The notes: a model not told the origin generated them from the sequence alone. Positions 46,266 to 58,241 are shown, counted from the stretch's first letter. The stretch is DNA of 64,000 nucleotides from Gracilariopsis chorda (GCA_003194525.1 NBIV01000033.1:310001-374000), one strand, 5' to 3'. A program made the numbers and translations.

Positions 46266-46930
46266 AACAATGCTAGTGTCAGGCTCATCGCAACGAGACT
46301 TCTTCAAGATGCGCACTGTTTCGCAGCCACTCATAGCTCCGAGTTCATTTATGCAGAGATACTCTCTAGAGCCGCCTTTCTGAGCAACGTCATGTACTGT
46401 GGCAGAAAGGTGAGTAGCTTTGACTTTGTGCGTAACTATACGCCGAGCCTGATGGGCCTACCACAAACACCGACTACGGTAAAGCTATTGGACGCTTATC
46501 ATGAACAGTGTGCCCGACGGGCCATCCAGATAGTACAAAAAACTCGGTCCCCACAAGTGTTGTCTTCAACTCATTTCCCAAAACACACTCCAGATACTAC
46601 TTCAAATGGGGTCCGAAGTTTGGGGTATGGAAAGTGGCATACGTTCGTGAAGCCCAGGAACATTCCCTCCTACTCTCCCCCAATCAGGAGCAGCAGAGAT
46701 CGAGCATTCGTGCTGCCTATAAAGATGTGAGACTTGTGCCAAACTCGGCGCTCTTGATGGAGCTTGACCAAATGGGTTTTAAATCCGTACGCAGCAGCGA
46801 GTCTCCGATGTCGTATTCTGTTGTGGATGAATCTCATGAAAATGAGGAAACCGTACCAGAAGTAGATGAAAACCCAGCTCCCGCTGATCCGAATCACGTG
46901 GCGATGAACAAGGGTAGCATTGATTTCTAA
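46266..46930 (+). pseudogene. Copia integrase C-terminal region
   Basis: Overlapping frames 46392-46730 and 46508-46930 continue the pol polyprotein after the core, with one frameshift. The second has GPKFGVWKVAYVREAQEHS, resembling the C-terminal DNA-binding part, and ends in an acidic stretch (ENEETVPEVDENP) typical of the integrase-RT linker. Confidence 0.5.
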
Positions 46931-48744
46931 TGAACTCATCCGAGAACTCCCTGTCGTCCTACCATCCGAATGTTCGGTCTATGCTTACAGGGGAAAAACC
47001 TAAGGTGATTGAGCTCCCAGCCTTGGACATTGGGAAACCTCATAACCCTCCTCCTCCTGAGAAGGACATAGGTTCTACGATCCTAAAAGCTGCCACTCCA
47101 CTATGTAATCTGCGGTCATTGGAACAAGAGTTGCTGAGACAAGCAAAGCAGGTGCTTGGAAAAGACCATGTCTCAGAATCCTGAATAGAATTCCTCCCAC
47201 GATGGATAATCGACAAGGCCATCTCGAAAGAGAAAACGGTTTCCGACGGTTGTTATGCACCGGTGCCACGTTCTTCACTGCCGAGGAATGCGAACATCGT
47301 CTCCTCTCATCATTTCTTTCACATTAAAGATGATGGAGAAATGGGTGCCCTACGTCTCAAGTGTCATTGAGTCCCACATGGTAACCGTAACCGTGAGAAG
47401 GAAGGCATCCGGAAGGATTCATCCTCGACACAGTTCCCAATGATCAGAATTTTACTCTCGATCGCTGCTTCCTTGAACCTTCCGTTGGCCACATTAGGTG
47501 TCAAAGCAGCCTAACTTGAAGGGGGCAAACTTGAAAGAGATATCTTCATGGTCTGGCCGAGAGGATGGGCACAGCCTGGAATCCTCTGGACACTCTCCGC
47601 CCTCACATATGGCCTTCTCGAGTCAGAAAGACTCTGGCAGCTGACGATAGAGCGCTGGATGTCCGAGAACAATATTGAAGTCGTTCCTGGTCTCCCACAG
47701 CTATTCATATTGCGAGATGATAATCGCTCTATTCGTCTTGGGTTGGCCAAAGTTGTCGATGACCTCCTTATGGCTGTTCCACCACACGAACTCTCTTTGT
47801 TCCACAAAAAGATTGAAAGCAGGTTCACGGTGGGAAAATTTGACTGCTCATCACAACTCATCTTCACTCGTCTTCGAATACTCCGCCATAAAGACGGGGC
47901 GATCAAGCTGAATATGCAAGAGTACATGGATACGATAAACCAGATAGAGGTGACGCCGATCCGTCGGAAAGAATTTGACGCATCATGTACTGCTGCCGAA
48001 CGGAAATAATATCTATCGGTAACGGGATTTCTTAACTCTCTAGGGCATGGTGTCCTTCCGCAAGCTTCCCTTGCCGCGAGCTACCTACAGCAACGCATTT
48101 CAAGGCTTCAAGTGTCAGACCTACTTCTCGCAAATCATGTCCTTCGCGAATTACGATCACTCACACCACGAATCCATTACGCTAGCCTTCCATCTCTTGA
48201 TCTCCTTCCACGTTATTTAGCGTTCTAGGATGTGAGTGAAGGTAAGACGTCTTATGGGCAAACTGGGTATGTTTCTGGCCTTTTGGTGCCAGCCGGGGGT
48301 GGAAGAAGCAATTACCATGTTCTGGATTGGACAAGTGCCAAACAAGCCAGACTGTCGTTCAGCTCGATAGGAGCGAAAATCCTGGCTGCAGCTCTTTCTG
48401 TGGATCGAGGGTACTTGATGGCCTCGTGCATCGCAGAGGCATACGGCACAGAAGTGAAGTCACCATTCGTTTTGACAGTGGACTCCGATGGTCCCCATTT
48501 GACAATAACAACTCTCCATGAGGGACGAGACTATCGACTCAGGCCCACCGTCGCAAGACTTCGTGATTCATTTGAGACAGGGGAGATCTCAGTCCCGCAA
48601 TGGGTTCAAGGATCACGTAACGTGGCAGACGCTGTCACGAAGAGAAACGTTGTGATGTTTCGCAAGTTGAATGACATCATGAGAAGCGGCCTGCTTCCGC
48701 ACGACTTATTGGTCTTGGCAAAGCGCGTCACGAATAGCACTTAA
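46930..48744 (+). pseudogene. Copia reverse transcriptase and RNase H
   Basis: The linker frame (46930-47184) is followed by a single RT-RNase H frame with a handful of stops. RT landmarks: ASLNLPLATLGVKAA (compare DVKAAYL, first catalytic aspartate to G), stop, then DIFMVWPRGW, WTLSALTYGLLES and LAKVVDDLLMAV with the catalytic VDD near 47755. RNase H (open 48232-48744): DVSEGKTSYGQTGYVSGL, SSIGAKILAA (E to K), TVDSDG and NVADAVTKR. Stops include 48007-48009 and 48226-48228. Several catalytic positions are changed, so inactive. Confidence 0.8.
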
Positions 48745-48780
48745 TTCATCCATCGATTTTGTTTCAGGATTTGGCTAAAC

Positions 48781-50403
48781 TTAGTTGTTTCTTCTACTAC
48801 TTGCCTGAGTGACTTCAACTGTTGGTCTTCCTCTTATTGCAAGCAACGGAGACACCAAGAAAAGCACCCTTCGCAGTTCCACTACTCGAAGGTCGTTGGT
48901 GATATCGCCTGCGCAGCTCCTAATTGCCTCCTCAGAAAGGTTCAGTGGACATGGTTCCATGGCGTCAAGTATTTGTTCCTCTTGAGCATTGATGCAAATA
49001 ACATGGTCCAAGTTCCTTGCACGAAGTCGCATAAGATAGGCACCGGTCGTTTGACTTGTCACCCACGTGATTCCATCTGTGACAAGCTTTCTCCGGTTTA
49101 TACGCGAAAGGCTGACTGCCCCAGCGTTCTGACGGAGCCACTGTGATGCTTCTGCAAAATTCAATAAGGCAGGAAGCTCTGTCGCCAACATGCCCGTTTT
49201 GACATACTTTTCACCAGCAACTCTCTCCACTCCGTTTAGTAAAGACGATTGAAGAAATAAATTTGCAGTATTATGAATTAGCACACGTGCATTGTTCAAT
49301 CGGTGCACAGCCGTGCCTTCAAAATATGGCCGATGCCCAGGAGTGGACACCCGAATTGGAACTTTGGAGTGTTCCACACAATGCTTATCCAAAGCGTCGA
49401 TGGCACTGGTATCATGCTTTGGCACCAAGGCGATCTCATTGCCGGAGTGCTGGAGGCTGCATAAGAGGCAACCACCCCAAGTACCCTGTGGTTTGAGCGC
49501 CGCGGCAAGTCCCGGTCCGGTTAAACTGTTCAGCTGCACTCGGCTCCAGGAACACTCTGGTTCTTCCCGGTTACGAGCGTAATACGCGAGTCCGGACAGG
49601 AAGCGTACCCCCTTTCAGCCGCGAACGACTGTACTTTGGTCGATGTACATAATTTCATCAACAGACCATATTTTGCTGCTGTCGGCATCGTATAGCCCAT
49701 ATCGTGTGGCTATTTCGTGATTCAGCTCCGCCCAAGGGCGTCTGTTGCACCAATGATATAACTCATGAGCGATGAGCGTGATTGTTTCGGCCGCCGAAAG
49801 TTGTTTAACCTGCCCAGAGATGTGTGAAACCTTGTAACATTCTGGACCACTGCAGCGACACCCAAAGATGGAGGTAATACTCTGAAATTCCCAGCTTGTG
49901 GTTTGCATTGTAGAATGGTTGCTTTCCTGCGTCTTTTCATTCAGGTCCCGCACGATTTAAGACCAAGAACGCCCCTTCTGACGAGGATACCTACTCTGAG
50001 GCGTTGATGGTGGTAAGTCAAGCCTACTTGGGGTGTTAATCGCTGTGATTGCACTGCTTGATATTGAAATGTGTGGCAACGACTGTCCCATGGGCTCGCT
50101 TCCGGACGGTGGAGTTTGGTGTGGTTCAATCTTATGCAGAACATCACCTGCCCTGGCCAGTTTTGATATTCGTTGCGCTAATCATTTTCTTCGCGTTTTG
50201 ATGCATATACCTATTGAATTCTTGATGTACGCTCGAAAAACTTGCCGCTGACCATCCGCACCCACCAATGTTCGGGTACCGTGCCAGAATATTCCGTCAA
50301 TATGGGGTAAAACACAGCGCTGCTTTGTCGGTCGTACCGCGCTAAGCACCACCTCTCGCTGTGTTGTGTCTTCATTCCCTATAAATGCGGACCCTTCGTA
50401 CAT
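48781..50403 (-). pseudogene. Antisense ORF in copia element, HELYH motif
   Basis: Minus-strand frames 50182-50403, 49615-49953 and 48781-49539 share one phase. The last two form one frame of about 390 codons broken only by TGA 49615-49617; between 49954 and 50181 the frame is more damaged. The upper part has HIDGIFWHGTRTLVGADG; the middle TLIAHELYHWCNRRPW, matching the HExxH zinc-metallopeptidase pattern; the lower part is mixed alpha/beta-like. No family is recognised and HELYH may be chance. It lies wholly between RNase H and the 3' LTR, opposite to the element's genes. Confidence 0.45.
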
Positions 50404-51164
50404 CGCGGCACCTTAAGTCGATCTCAGATGTCCCTTGTGAATGGACATGAACCCGAAGGGAAAGTAGCTGGACCACTGCCGGCCGGGTCACTACTGAGTT
50501 GGTGCGTAACGACGTCAAATAACAGCAAGACAAGAAGAAACGATCGAGCAAAAACTAGACGGCGTACATGAGAACTAATAAAGTGGTCTACTCGCCGGCC
50601 GTATTTGAATGGCTACGAACGCTTTGAATTGCCACACAGGTCGCCGGCGTGCACGATGCTCCGTGGTTTTTATTTCGAGTTTACTGTTCGGTAAAAACTT
50701 TGTGTTTGGTCTCATAGTGCTTAGTCGTACTCTCAGAGGTTGCAAAGATCTTGGACGGCTAGGCAATTCTCGTGATGTTTTCTCTGTTCTTTGGAACTAT
50801 CAGATGATGGTTCGGCCCATGCTCGTGCAAACAGCGCCGCTACGCGCAGCATGAATGACATCTGATCGTTTGTTCTGCAAGAGTCTATTTCATTTGGACA
50901 ACGCAATCGTCATTAATCTGGTATCCTCTACGCAAATGATCGACATGATTGCTACATTACGTTGATATCATTGTTTGGGTTTGAAGTATATAGTCAGGGT
51001 ATTGCGGTGTTTGCCTACCAATCCTCGTAACTGTTCCTATTATCTTCTTCTGTGTTGATGTACGAACGTGGGTAGATGATGTTTCCCCAATTTTCCGTGC
51101 TTTGGTTTTCCTTGCCTACGACGTCGCACTCGTTTCTGTCTTTGTCGTCGGCCAGCCGGGGGTG
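50404..51164. other. Copia 3' internal non-coding stretch
   Basis: No supported frame. It could contain the promoter of the antisense ORF at its left side and the polypurine tract at its right edge. Nothing else is seen. Confidence 0.35.
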
Positions 51165-51441
51165 TGTGAAATAGAGGGATATTTGGCTCATGTCTGCGGC
51201 AAGCTACTCTAAGACGACTACGAACCTTACGTGAGGTTTTCTGAGCTCGCGCTGCTCGCAAGCAGCTCGCTGAGCCTCTGCAGTACAATAAAAGTCAAGC
51301 CTGCCTCACTCCGGGAAGAAGCTCGGAACAAAAAGGGGCAGGCGGGAGGACGATTACTCCCGATTATGTTTACTGGCGCTTAGAGACGACAAGGCTCTAC
51401 TGCGCACGTTTTGCAAGCGTCTTTTACTACACCCTAGCTCA
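51165..51441 (+). repeat. Copia 3' LTR (277 bp)
   Basis: Same length and ends as the 5' LTR. It is preceded by a G-rich run (GCCGGGGGTG), the likely polypurine tract remnant. AATAAA recurs at about 51284. Confidence 0.85.
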
Positions 51442-51492
51442 GTGCCACCCTCGGAATAACTCTGTTACTGCACTACCTCTCGCGAGGAAGAT

Positions 51493-52560
51493 TGTGGGAG
51501 CCATCACGAGACGGTGACACAGGGGGCCAAAATAAATGACAAATTAGCCTAAAAAGGGTATTCCTCGTAGCTCGAAGCCCCAAAAAGATGAAACGACACG
51601 AATAAAAGATCAAACGAGCAACAAATGCAGGGACCAAAAGTAGTCAACCTGCAACGATAATAACAAATACAAAAGGAGAGCACAAGGCTCAATCCAAATA
51701 AAAACTTCTTGATACTTCTTGAAACGGCGCACAACCGAAGAATTTTTTCAAGGGTCACTAGGAGTCAGACTCCCGGCTTCCGGTAGGACACTCCGGATGT
51801 GAAGTGATTTCTGCAGCCTACCCGCTTCTGCACCAACCAGAAGCAGGTGCGTACAATCATTACAGGGCTTCCAGAGGAGAGCTACTAACAGCGGGATATG
51901 CTTTCACTCTATACCCAATCTGGCCCTTTGCAGGAGAGGTTGCACGGCACGTCGCCTGCGGACAGCTTCCCGTCAAGCACCTCCGTCCGGAAACCACCAG
52001 GTCTTTTGACCGTCACCGTTATCCGAGCTAAGCTTTGGTGTGGGCTCACAGACGACAGAAGCGCCTTTGGTACACACTACACGTCTCTCGTCCACGCCAA
52101 GGGCGCTTCAACCGGTCTCAGCGACGGTAATGCCCCATCCCAAGTATGCACAAAGCGGCAAGCGCCTCACTAAGTGCGGTTGAGAGTTCATGGTTGATAC
52201 TAATAGTTGAGATAGTTGCGGGGGTGAGGACTTTGAGATGTCGTTCTGCTTGAGATGAGTCCAGACCGAAGTCCCGGACTCAAATTGCCCTTTTTATAGA
52301 GTCAAAAAGCATGCAAAACAACACAGAAACGAATTACTACTTTCTACTTACTCATGTGTGCGTCTAAGTTACTCCATTGGCTTCCAGAAGCCTCTGGAGC
52401 TGCACACTAACCAATAGTAATTTAGCAACTGGCGACTGCATCACCGAAATACAGCGGTAAAGCTGGGCCAGCGAAGCTTACAATGCTCGAGACACTGCTG
52501 GAGCACTCTACACGTGTGTCGCAGCAGTGCTGGAATATTCTACCAAGTTCGCGACCGATA
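51493..52560 (-). repeat. GA 3' LTR (1068 bp)
   Basis: Same as the 5' LTR apart from about two dozen differences. The first base pair reads TA rather than TG on minus. TATA box at 52291-52300 on minus. Confidence 0.9.
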
Positions 52561-52605
52561 AAATCCCAGCTCCAAAGGTTGCTACGCCGCGGCAACCATG
52601 AAAAT

Positions 52606-55290
52606 CTAAACTTCATTCGGACGCGGAAAGAACATCTTCAAGCAACGAGCGTGTATGCCATGTCTGGTGTAGCGGTTGTATGGGGAGACCAATGTGTAGC
52701 GGGGGTGCATGGCTCTCACAACACGACATGGGCCAAAGAACTTCGAAGAGAATGCAGGCCACTTAATTGTTGTATTCAAGGCCTTTCCCTTTGCAACCAA
52801 AACCACATCGCCAACTTGAAACTTCTGTATCTTCTTCTCGTCAACATTTGGCCTGCGTCTGAGCGCAGAACGCTCCGCCCGGGGGTGAGATGCTGCTAAA
52901 GCTTCGACTCCTCTGAATGTGTCCGTAGAATTCGTCCTTCTGGTAACAATGCCATCCTCCTCTCGGGCCATGCGCGGCTTCACGCCATAAAGTAGCTCGA
53001 AAGGCTAGATTCCACTGGCTAGGTGTCTGCAAGGGTATCCATACAGTACAGAAGAAAGCTCATCGTCCCAACTAGAACGGTTTGCAAGCACCATCTTTCC
53101 AAGGGACCGCTTAAGTGTGGCAACCATTCTTTCAGCTCTACCATTCGACATGGGAGCGTAAGCCAGGACTGTCTTCCACTTGATACCATTTTCTTCCATG
53201 AAAGCTGAAAGTGAGTTAGAAGTGAAGCAAGTCGCGTTGTCTGACACAATGATCCTAGGCAGCCCGAAAGGAGAAATGATAATCTTCTTCACAAACTCAA
53301 TAACCACTTGTGACGTAGATGTTTTGGTGGGAATCGAAATAGGCCAGCCAGTAAAGTGCTCCACACAAACTAGAAGAAATCTGTGCCCGGACTTGCTTTT
53401 CGGGAATAGGCCTGCGGAGTCAATCGAGTATACATCAAAAAGAGAGGACATGGGAGTATGCATGTTGCTGTAGTACTTGGGAAATGGGGCCATTCTCTGA
53501 CATTCGTCGCAACTCTTGACATATACTCCAATTTCTTGGTAAATATTGGGCCACCAGAACCTCTCAGTGATCATCTTCCTCGTAGCCTTTACGTCCCAAT
53601 GTCCGATCTCATCATGAAACGACTTGATAATGTTTTGTCTCAGTTTGATGTCTGGAACAACTTGTAGGTGATTCATTATTCTTCTGAAGAGCTTCCCTTC
53701 CCAGACAAGGAACCGCTTAGCGTTTCGTCGGATCACCTGACGGATGTAGGCATCTTCCTCATCAGAAGGCAACCCAGAAAGGTAGCGAGCTATATTAGCA
53801 TAGTACGGTTCCAGTCCAGAAAACTGTACGGCGTCAGAGACCAGACAAACCAAATCCCCTTCGTCTTCGTGCACTTCAACTTCATTTCCATGAACGACCC
53901 TAGAGAGATAATCGGCAGCACCATTATCCTTGCCTGCGCGGTACTCAATCTCGAAGTCACATTCAGCCAAAAAATCGAGCCAGCGTGCCAAGCGTCCATG
54001 TATATCTCGCTTCTGGAATGCATAACGCAGAGCCATGTGATCAGTGATAACCTTTAATGGAACGGACGAAAGAAGATACACCCTGAAGTTCTTAAGAGCA
54101 AATATGACCGCCAAAGCTTCTCTTTCGCATGCAGAGTAATTTTTCTCTGCTGCAGTCATGTTACGACTGGCAAATTGCAGCGGGTGAATCTTTCCATCCT
54201 CTTTCTTTTGAGATAACACTGCGCCAAGGGAAACACTGGAAGCGTCGGTCTCCACAATGAAAGGCTCCTCGAAGTCTCGAAACGATAACAATGGGGGCTC
54301 TGTCAGCTTCTTCTTCAAACTGTGAAAGGCATCAAGCATCTCATCCGTCCATGTCAGAGTCCTGGTCCCAGATGTAGCACTTTGAAGAGCTGAAGATGTC
54401 TCTGCAAAGCCTCTGATGAATCGGCGATAGTACCCTGCCAATCCAAGAAATGACCTTAGCTTTGTAGTAGTTCTGGGGATTGGGGCGTCCTGTATCTTCT
54501 CAATCTTTGAATAGTCCACAGATACCCCACTGGAATCAATGACATGTCCAAGAAGAGATATTCTCGGGAGTGCAAAGAAACACTTTGACAACTTAAGCTT
54601 AAGGCCGTGCTTACTAATGCGTTCCACCACTACCTTCAGATGAACAGTATGCTCTTCCAGGCTATTAGAGAATATGACAACGTCATCAATATAGACTCTC
54701 ACAAACGGCAGATCTCTAAGAACATGGTCCATCATCCGCTGAAAGGTAGAGGGAGCATTCATTAGACCAAAAGGCATGACTTCGAACATGAAAGTTCCAT
54801 ACCTGCAAACAAAAGTGGTCATCTCTTTGGATTATTCAGACATTCTCACTTGCCAGTATCCAGAAAACAGATCGAGTGTAGTGAACACGCAACACCCGCC
54901 AAGGTCGTCAAAGATTTCCTCCATTCGAGGCAGCGGCCAGCGATTGGCCTTCATGACCCTATTGAGTTCTCGGTAGTCCACACAAAACCTTGGAGATCAA
55001 TCTTTCTTAGAGGCTATGGCCACTGGGAACGACCAGGCTGACGAAGAAGGGGTAATAATACCGGCTTCAAGTAGGAGATCTATTTCCTTTCGAATGAACT
55101 CATTGTGCTTCGGGGACATTCTTCTTGCCCGGAAATATATTGGCTTATCAACGGTGAGCTCGAAGGAATGTGAGACGGGGACATCGGCAGGGCGCAGATC
55201 TGTTAGTGACCACGCGATTACATCAGCTTCTTTCAGGCATGAGCTCATCTCCTTTTGTTCTTCTCTGGTACATGAGAGAGCTTTGAGAAC
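52606..55290 (-). pseudogene. GA pol: RT, RNase H, integrase
   Basis: One minus frame holds all of pol with three stops: TGA 54997-54999, TAA 54832-54834 and TAG 53005-53007. RT: SAWSFPVAIASKK, PRFCVDYREL, MPFGLMNAPSTFQ and catalytic VYIDDVVIF. RNase H: FIVETDASSVSLGAVLSQ, YSACEREALA, ITDHMALRY. Integrase: HHCC (FHDEIGH, CDEC), D in YSIDSAG, D in IVSDNATCF, E in NGRAERMVA. A basic C-terminus follows (open to 52606) without a recognisable chromodomain. All catalytic residues are visible; only the stops prevent a full polyprotein. The TAA is shared with the old copy. Confidence 0.9.
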
Positions 55291-56324
55291 AACAACTCAT
55301 CATGCTGATCCTTAGTAGTGATGTCCAACTCTGGTATCATGCCATTACTTTCGCCTTGAGTCTTGCCTGTCAGAGCGACGACCAGTTCATCATCCTCCTC
55401 GGAATCGCTCTCATCACAAACAGCGTCGGAGTCAGACGTAAAATCGTCACTATCCGTGTCACCTTCATCCCCTTCTGATACTTCAACGCGAGCATATTCA
55501 AACCCAAGTGTCACTTTCTTGCCAGCTATTTTCATCTTAACTTGTTGATTACCAAGATCTAGGCAGGCCTGAAGCGTCTCAAGTGTAGGACACCCAACAA
55601 TAATATCGAATGGAGGCCCTCCGATTACAAGGAAGTCCAATGGAATTGAAATGCCTCCGAACGAAATGGACACATCATGAATTATACCCTTGCATACAGT
55701 GCTTGTTCCATTAGCAACCGTGATCTTCTTTGAGGTAGGTTCGGGCTCCAACGATAGCGTCATGCACAGCTTAGTAGACATGAGGTTAGGGACAGCACCA
55801 GAATCAAGCAAAGCTTCGGTTTCAGTTCCATATCTCCTTACAGGAACCGCTTTCAGACGTCTAGGCTGTCTGCCAACTGGAGCGACAAAAGAGCGCCGGA
55901 CATTGCTTTTTCGGATAATGAACTTTCGAATCTCTTTCTTAGCGTCATCGGCGTCTCCACGGATTAATTGCCCAAACGTGAGCCCAGATGAGGCATTAGC
56001 CAGCTCCGTTAGAACATTATACTTGCTTGCATGATCCTGTATGCTCTCTTTCCTGGACTTTCTCTGTTTTTGTTTCTTTTGCTTCTGCTCATGACCCTTT
56101 GCGCGGAGGATTCTCGCTTCATAGCAAGGTGGGTTCAACAAGGAAGGGATAGGTTCTCTGCCACCTGAACGGCGCTGCTTTGGGAGCGCTTCACCATCGG
56201 CACTTCTCTTGGTCGTAGCGACGAATTCGGCACTCTGAGGGTTCTCAGTCACGATGGAAACGGTATCAGACCTCTTCTGTGCGCCGGACGAAGAATCTTT
56301 CTGTTCCCCTCTGTTTTCCGACAC
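55245..56324 (-). pseudogene. GA gag C-terminus and aspartic protease
   Basis: The frame continues Gag after the slip. A Lys/Arg/Gln-rich segment (EQKQKKQKQRKSRKES) comes first, then the retropepsin: TEALLDSGAVPNLMSTKL with an intact D-S-G and DIIVGCPTLETLQA as second motif. An acidic tail follows (EGDEGDTDSDDFTSDSDA). It closes at stop 55245-55247. Pol lies in the -1 frame; its residues REEQKEMSS overlap the last codons. Confidence 0.85.
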
Positions 56325-57184
56325 CTTTCGAGTCTCTTCGGGCCTGATACATCTCCAACAAGCAATTTCAGAGTGCCCAAGCTTTCCACACCTAGCACAT
56401 CCGGTATCACGGTGTGGGTTGGCATCACATTGAGACGCGTAGTGACCGACTTCCTACAGTAGGCGCATGTTTTCTCGTAATCCCTGCGCTCCGCCTGTGA
56501 CCTCTTAACCATGAGAGTAAGCTCTGCAAACTGTTCGGATAATTTATCAACCTTGGACTCCAAACCCTGGTGGGAAGAATGATCCAATGGTCTGTGGTTT
56601 TGGACAATACGCTTCGGTGGGCCCATGAATGAAACATGCGAACCCATCGCTTTCTTGGCAGCATCGAAGGCTTTCACTTGAACCTTCAACTCTTCATATT
56701 CTTCTGCAGCACGAAAGACGATAAACTGAGCTAAACCAGCGTATTCCATCACCGCTTTTCTTAACAGGCCAAATTTTGCCTTACAATTGAATCCAGCTTT
56801 CTGGAAGAGGTTGTCCATATGACTCAAGGAACCAACCAAATCTCCATAATCCAGTTTAGCCGATATTGCCAGGCGTATATCTTCTTCAGGTTCTTCGACT
56901 TTTCCAAAGCAATTGATAAAAGCTTGTTTCACGGATTGATAATCTTTTGCTTCTTCAGAGAGGGAACCATTAATGGCGTAAGTATCATAATAAAACTCGA
57001 AGGCTTTCTTCTCTAGAAAGCCAAGAAGCTCGAGCGCCATATCGTCTTCGGTCTTTCCTCTCATAGCAACATTCTCAAAGTAGAAGAAAAACATCACAAC
57101 GTCTACAGACAGTCCATCGAAAGAAGTGAATGTAGGGCTAGAATCAGAAGAATGCCCTCCTCGAGAGTACCATGTGGGAGCCAT
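56249..57184 (-). pseudogene. GA gag (frameshifted in first zinc knuckle)
   Basis: An open frame from ATG 57184 encodes about 311 residues. Residues 1-220 are helical, gag-like (GKTEDDMALELLGFLEKK), then a basic linker (MVKRSQAERRDYEKT) and CAYCRKS, the start of a CCHC knuckle. Here the frame slips by one base: the other frame continues as a complete knuckle and then a second, CARCGKLGHSEIAC (CX2CX4HX4C). The true Gag is thus cut by a one-base loss near 56445. The ATG lies 12 bases inside the 5' LTR, so the primer site is translated. Confidence 0.8.
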
Positions 57185-58241
57185 CACGAGACGGTGACGC
57201 AGGGGGCCAAAATAGATGACAAATTAGCCTAAAAAGGGTATTACTCGTAGCTCGAAGCCTCAAAAAGATGAAACGACACGAATAAAAGATCAAACGAGCA
57301 ACAAATGCAGGGACCAAAAGTAGTCAACCTGCAACGATAATAACAAATACAAAAGGAGAACACAAGGCTCAATCCAAAATAAAAACTTCTTGATACTTCT
57401 TGAAACGGCGCACAACCGAAGAATTTTTTCAAGGGTCACTAGGAGTCAGACTCCCGGCTTCTGGTAGGACACTCCGGATGTGAAGTGATTTCCGCAGCCT
57501 ACCCGCTTCTGCACCAACCAGAAGCAGGTGCGTACAATCATTACAGGGCTTCCAGAAAAGAGCTACTAACAGCGGGATATGCTTTCACTCTATACCCAAT
57601 CTGGCCCTTTGCAGGAGAGGTTGCACGGCACGTCGCCTGCGGACAGCTTCCCGTCAAGCACCTCCGTCCGGAAACCATCAGGTCTTTTGACCGTCACCGT
57701 TATCCGAGCAAAGCTTCGGTGGGGGCTCACAGACGACAGAAGCGCCTTTGGTACACACTACACGTCTCTCGTCCACGCCAATGGCGCTTCAACCGGTCTC
57801 AGCGACGGTAATGCCCCATCCCAAGTATGCACAAAGCGGCAAGCGCCTCACTAAGTGCGGTTGAGAGTTCATGGTTGATACTAATAGTTGAGATAGTTGC
57901 GGGGGTGAGGACTTTGAGATGTCGTTCTGCTTGAGATGAGTCCAGACCGAAGTCCCGGACTCAAATTGCCCTTTTTATAGAGTCAAAAAGCATGCAAAAC
58001 AACACAGAAACGAATTACTACTTTCTACTTACTCATGTGTGCGTCTAAGTTACTCCATTGGCTTCCAAAAGCCTCTGGAGCTGCACACTAACCAATAGTA
58101 ATTTAGCAACTGGCGACTGCATCACCGAAATACAGCGGTAATGCTGAGCCAGCGAAGCTTACAATGCTCCAGACACTGCTGGAGCACTCTACACGTGTGT
58201 TGCAGCAGTGCTGGAATATTCTACCAATTTCGCGACCGACA
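57173..58241 (-). repeat. GA 5' LTR (1069 bp)
   Basis: On minus it reads TGTCGGTCGCG...GGCTCCCACA. A TATA box (CTATAAAAAG on minus) is at about 57971-57980. It is followed at once by TGGTACTCTCGAGGAGGG (57155-57172 on minus), the primer-site candidate. The ATG at 57184 lies inside the LTR end. Confidence 0.9.

Larger units (their letters stand above)
43601..51441 (+). mobile_element. Ty1/copia retrotransposon
   Basis: Paired 277-bp LTRs bracket gag, protease, integrase, RT and RNase H in the Ty1/copia order (integrase before RT). Length is 7.84 kb. The LTRs differ at about 17 positions by eye (~94% identical), mostly transitions. Flanks read GTGTT (left) and GTGCC (right), a possible five-base target duplication with two transitions. 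About 2.4 kb between RNase H and the 3' LTR holds an antisense ORF. Coding damage is mainly single stops. Confidence 0.9.
51493..58241 (-). mobile_element. Young Ty3/gypsy element, family GA
   Basis: A full-length minus-strand element of 6.75 kb: 5' LTR on the right (57173-58241), gag, zinc knuckles, protease, RT, RNase H, integrase, 3' LTR on the left (51493-52560). By eye the LTRs differ at about two dozen of 1069 positions (~98% identical). It sits 51 bp from the copia 3' LTR. Flanks AGAT and ATAT are at best a one-mismatch target duplication. Coding damage is light compared with the other elements. Confidence 0.9.

Noticed and set aside
51549..51758. Minus ORF of 69 aa, Cys/Phe-rich, repeated at 57241-57432
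   Set aside because: It lies inside the GA LTR in both copies; the repetition comes from LTR duplication, not from a gene.
51804..52173. Plus ORFs of 75-91 aa conserved at 57485-57854
   Set aside because: Again LTR sequence of the GA element, antisense to its transcription. Conservation reflects the recent LTR age.
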